A stretch of 23,098 nucleotides of DNA from Oehlia diaphana (lineage: Eukaryota > Glomeromycota > Glomeromycetes > Glomerales > Glomeraceae), in the NCBI GenBank assembly GCA_003833135.1, contig QZLH01000045.1:158393-181490 (forward strand), in the 5' to 3' direction. The position numbers were made by a program, and so were the translations under genes. The notes under the pieces were generated by a model, which searched no databases, had not been told where the DNA came from, and saw nothing but the letters and a program-made list of their open reading frames with translations. Shown in pieces: positions 20,281 to 23,098 of the stretch. Every line of letters begins with the position of its first letter. The stretch's first letter is position 1.

Positions 20281-21019
20281 TAATTATTTATTTTATATTT
20301 TATTTTTTTTTTTGGAAATTACTAGTTGTAATATGTTATATTACAACAAAATAATCAATATAACAATAAAATTTTTAATTTGTATTTAGATAAATTGTTT
20401 ATTTATCACCGTTTTCAAAATGGTGTATACAATGTTGATCATCTGATAAAAAAAAACCCAAATTTTTGCCAAATATTTTAAACTTATTATATGTGTTATG
20501 TTCTTTTCTTATGATTACCCAAGATTTCCCTGCAATAATTACATTGGTAGATATGTTTACAGCTTCTCCTTAAGTTTTTAGTCAAGTTATTATGTGTTGT
20601 TTTGAGTTTCCTTCACTTAAAGTTCTGTAATTATTGAGATTATTTGTGATTTCTTGTATTTCTTTTAAACCTTAAGGTTCTTATTTTATCTTTTTATTTT
20701 TAGATTTCATTTTCTCTTTAGTTATAACAGTTGTAATCAATTATACTAATACTATTAACAAGAAATTGTAAGTAATTTAAAATTTTTAATCATTACAATT
20801 ATTAACATAATTTAATAATTTGGAATTAATTAAAATGGTTTTGGAAAATTATATATAACTATTCTGCAAATGTTAGAATATTTAGAATCCAAGTTCTATC
20901 AAAATTTAATGAATATTGAAGAGGTTATATGATTTATTATAAAAATCTTACATGTACTTAAAATGTAAATTTTTTTGCACGCGTGATACAATATTTTTCA
21001 AATGTTATACAATAATACT
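20281..21019. other. AT-rich intergenic region downstream of the kinase gene
   Basis: No gene or repeat is supportable here. AATAAA at about 20365 is a possible poly(A) signal for the kinase gene. Confidence 0.4.
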
Positions 21020-21190
21020 AAAGATGGTCATCGGTCCTAGAAGACCACGGTCCTACGGTCTTACACCATAAAAAGACGGACTGGTCCGTCTTAGTGTAGA
21101 ACTGCGGTCTTTCAGTCCTGTATTACATATAATAAGACCATCGGTTTTTTTAAAGACCGCAGTCTTTTTAAGACTGATCGGTCTTTTTTC
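21020..21190. repeat. Cluster of nested GGTC/GACC palindromes
   Basis: A 9-base perfect stem AAGACGGAC (21073-21081), loop TG and GTCCGTCTT (21084-21092) is followed by a nested hairpin. Its outer arms are AAAGACCG (21052+100 = 21152-21159) and CGGTCTTT (21179-21186), and its inner arms are AGTCTT (21161-21166) and AAGACT (21170-21175). GGTCCTAGAAGACC and ACGGTCCTACGGTCTTACAC at the left add more inverted copies, and TTACAC near 21061 is answered by GTGTAGAA near 21094. No reading frame crosses it. It resembles a non-autonomous foldback element or insertion scar. Confidence 0.65.
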
Positions 21191-21540
21191 TTTTTTTTGC
21201 AAATAAAAAGATTTTTTTCCTTAACTTTATTAGGAATAGCCTTGTTTTATAAATGAACACTAATTGGGATGATCTTTAATATAATTTTTTTTTTTTTACA
21301 AATCACCCAGATATATGATCATCACATACGTCATGCACTTACTATTATTGTATTAGTGACAATCATATGATCATTTTTATTTAATCAAACACTTTGGTAA
21401 TCATGATCTTTTAGCTAAATATGAGTTAAGCATGATAAAACTAGTTGTATTTATGCAAAATGCATCACTTGCACAGTAGTTAAAAAAATTTTTCCCATCA
21501 CGCAATTTTTTTTTTATTAAAATTTTTTTTTTTTTTTTGA
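21191..21540. other. AT-rich upstream flank of the hAT transposase
   Basis: No coding sequence is seen. CAGTAGTTAAAAAAATTTTT at about 21474 could be a hAT-type terminal repeat start, since such ends commonly begin CAG. The partner end lies outside the window, so this is not called as an element boundary. Long T runs immediately precede the first ATG at 21544. Confidence 0.3.
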
Positions 21541-21543
21541 ATT

Positions 21544-23098
21544 ATGGCTAAAGAACAAGAACAAGAGGATAATTACAATTCTTTTCCATATGAATCCTTT
21601 GTAGAGGATCAAATTTTTATTGATTATGAGGATGAGGAAGATGAATAAAGAGATAGTGAAATAATAACAGAAATGGCTGAAAGAAAAACTGAAATTACTG
21701 AAACGGAAACTGAAACTTCTAGTACTGAATTTAAAGAATTAAGACAAGCTCGAGTTTGGAAACATTTTGAAAAAAAGACAATTGAAAAAGAAGATAAACA
21801 AACTGAAACTTATATTTTATGTCATATTTGTGAAGGTCATTTCTCTGCAAATAATTCTACTACAACTCTTGAACGTCATTTAAAAGCTAAATATTTTGAT
21901 GTATATAAAGACTTAGGTCAAGTTGAATCTAATGCAAAATCCTGGACAGTTGATATACAACAAGAAAAGCATAATCTTTTTGTTAATTGGATTATCACAG
22001 ACCAGCAACTATTTACCGTTGTTGAAAATCAAAGTTTTAAAAAGTTTATAGCATCTATTCAACCAAAATACAAAATTCTATCTCAACATACAATAAAAGA
22101 TATGATAATGAAAAAGTTTGAAAATGCACAAATTCAAATAAAAAACTACCTTCAACTTACAACTTCCAAGATTTCGTTAATAATGGATATGTAGATAACA
22201 ATTAGTTCATTAGGTATTTTGGCAGTAACAATTCATTTTACAAAAGATGATTGGCAGTTTGATCACTTTGTATTAGATGTATTATATATTCCTTCACCAC
22301 ACACAGCTTTAGCAATTAAAGATTCTATTATCAAAATTATTTCAGAATTAAATATTGCAGATCAATTAATTGGAATTACTAGTGACAATAAAGCAAAGAT
22401 GTTAGCTGCGACTCGACTGATTAAAGAAGATCTTAATTTATCAGAATTTTGCCACTATCGCTATGCAGCACATATTTTAAACCTTGCTGTTGAAGCAGCA
22501 TTTAATACAAGTATAGTTCCTAATTGTGTCAAAAAGTTGCGTATATTTATTAGTACAGTAAGAAATTCATCTAAACAAATGGATAAGTTAAAGGAGTTTT
22601 TTCAAGTTGAAAAAATTAAATTTAAAGTACCACTTCCAGATTGTACTACAAGATGGAATTATGCATTATATATGATAGATCAAGTATTAGAAATTAAACC
22701 TCTTTTGGCTCATTTAGTATCAAATCTTACATCATTATCAAATAATTGGCCAAATGAAGAAGAATGGAATATACTTACCATTTTAGCAGACTTATTAGCT
22801 CCTTTTGCATTAGTAACAAGAGTGATATCTGCTTCTAGTTATCCAACTATTGGTGAAGTTAAATTACTTTTTAAAGGTATTAGAATGCATTTAAATCAAT
22901 CTCGAGGTGAAAATTTTATTTTACAAGACCAAGTAGATGAAATGAACCATGTTTTTACAAATTATTTTGATGAAATAAGTGAGGCATTACATGTTCCAGC
23001 CTTTTTTGATCCCCGTTATAAAAAATTAGCATATGGTGATATGTCTCAAAATAATATTTTTGAACCAATTTGTAGAGCAATGGCTAATTATAGAGAAT
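21544..23098 (+). pseudogene. BED-type hAT transposase with in-frame stops, cut by window end
   Basis: One frame runs from ATG 21544 to the window edge with only two stops, TAA at 21646-21648 and TAG at 22192-22194. An ATG at 21673 avoids the first stop. Counting from 21673, residues about 22-80 form a BED zinc finger with C50, C53 and H69, but Tyr74 sits where the last His is expected. The RNase-H-like hAT core follows: L-I-M-D-M then the amber codon where Trp is usual, then D-x-W...F-V-L-D, G-I-T-S-D-N-K-A-K-M, Y-A-A-H-I-L-N-L (Tyr where the family usually has Cys), D-C-T-T-R-W-N, S-Y-P-T-I and F-D-P-R-Y-K. The C-terminal dimerisation region lies beyond the window. In life it would cut and paste its element; this copy should make only a 173-residue truncated product. 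The good frame implies recent inactivation. Confidence 0.85.

Overview
The window looks like nuclear DNA of an arbuscular mycorrhizal fungus (Glomeromycotina, Rhizophagus-like). This is inferred from very AT-rich intergenic DNA, short GT-AG introns of about 70-100 bases, an F-box/leucine-rich gene, a tyrosine-kinase-like (TKL) kinase with a Cys-rich N-terminus and an HGD catalytic loop, a BED-hAT transposase, and many dispersed repeats. No ribosomal, transfer or other RNA gene was recognised, and nothing bacterial was seen.

The left part (about 1-10100) is a gene graveyard. Its clearest occupant is a non-processed pseudogene of peroxisomal acyl-CoA oxidase (about 1994-3990, + strand). It keeps recognisable exons and intron borders but is broken by stops, frameshifts and loss of the catalytic-glutamate segment. 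Upstream are decayed, unidentified coding remnants (1146-1570 and 1740-1872). From 4440 to 6470 lies a degenerate repeat array with decayed minus-strand coding sequence. An 852-base PIF/Harbinger-like element (4511-5362) has inserted into it, with 19-base terminal inverted repeats and a broken transposase N-terminus. A second decayed multi-exon gene, not identified, runs from about 7677 to 9627.

The middle (about 10130-12980) is AT-rich and almost empty, with one small doubtful hydrophobic reading frame. A compact, apparently intact four-exon minus-strand gene for a Myb/SANT-like protein lies at 12988-13818.

The right part holds intact genes. An F-box/LRR-like gene (15620-17044) is followed by a minisatellite and a foldback element (17429-17987). 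A four-exon TKL-type protein kinase (18672-20280) follows, with tandem repeats of about 82-95 bases just upstream. Next come a cluster of nested GGTC/GACC palindromes (21020-21186) and a BED-hAT transposase that carries an in-frame amber codon and is cut by the window end.

The intact genes are not an operon or a known pathway unit. An F-box protein, a kinase and a Myb-like factor each fit large lineage-expanded regulatory families, and their proximity need not be functional. A theme across the window is that many stops in the decayed genes sit where the family or reading context suggests Trp or Gln. That would fit C-to-T / G-to-A decay.
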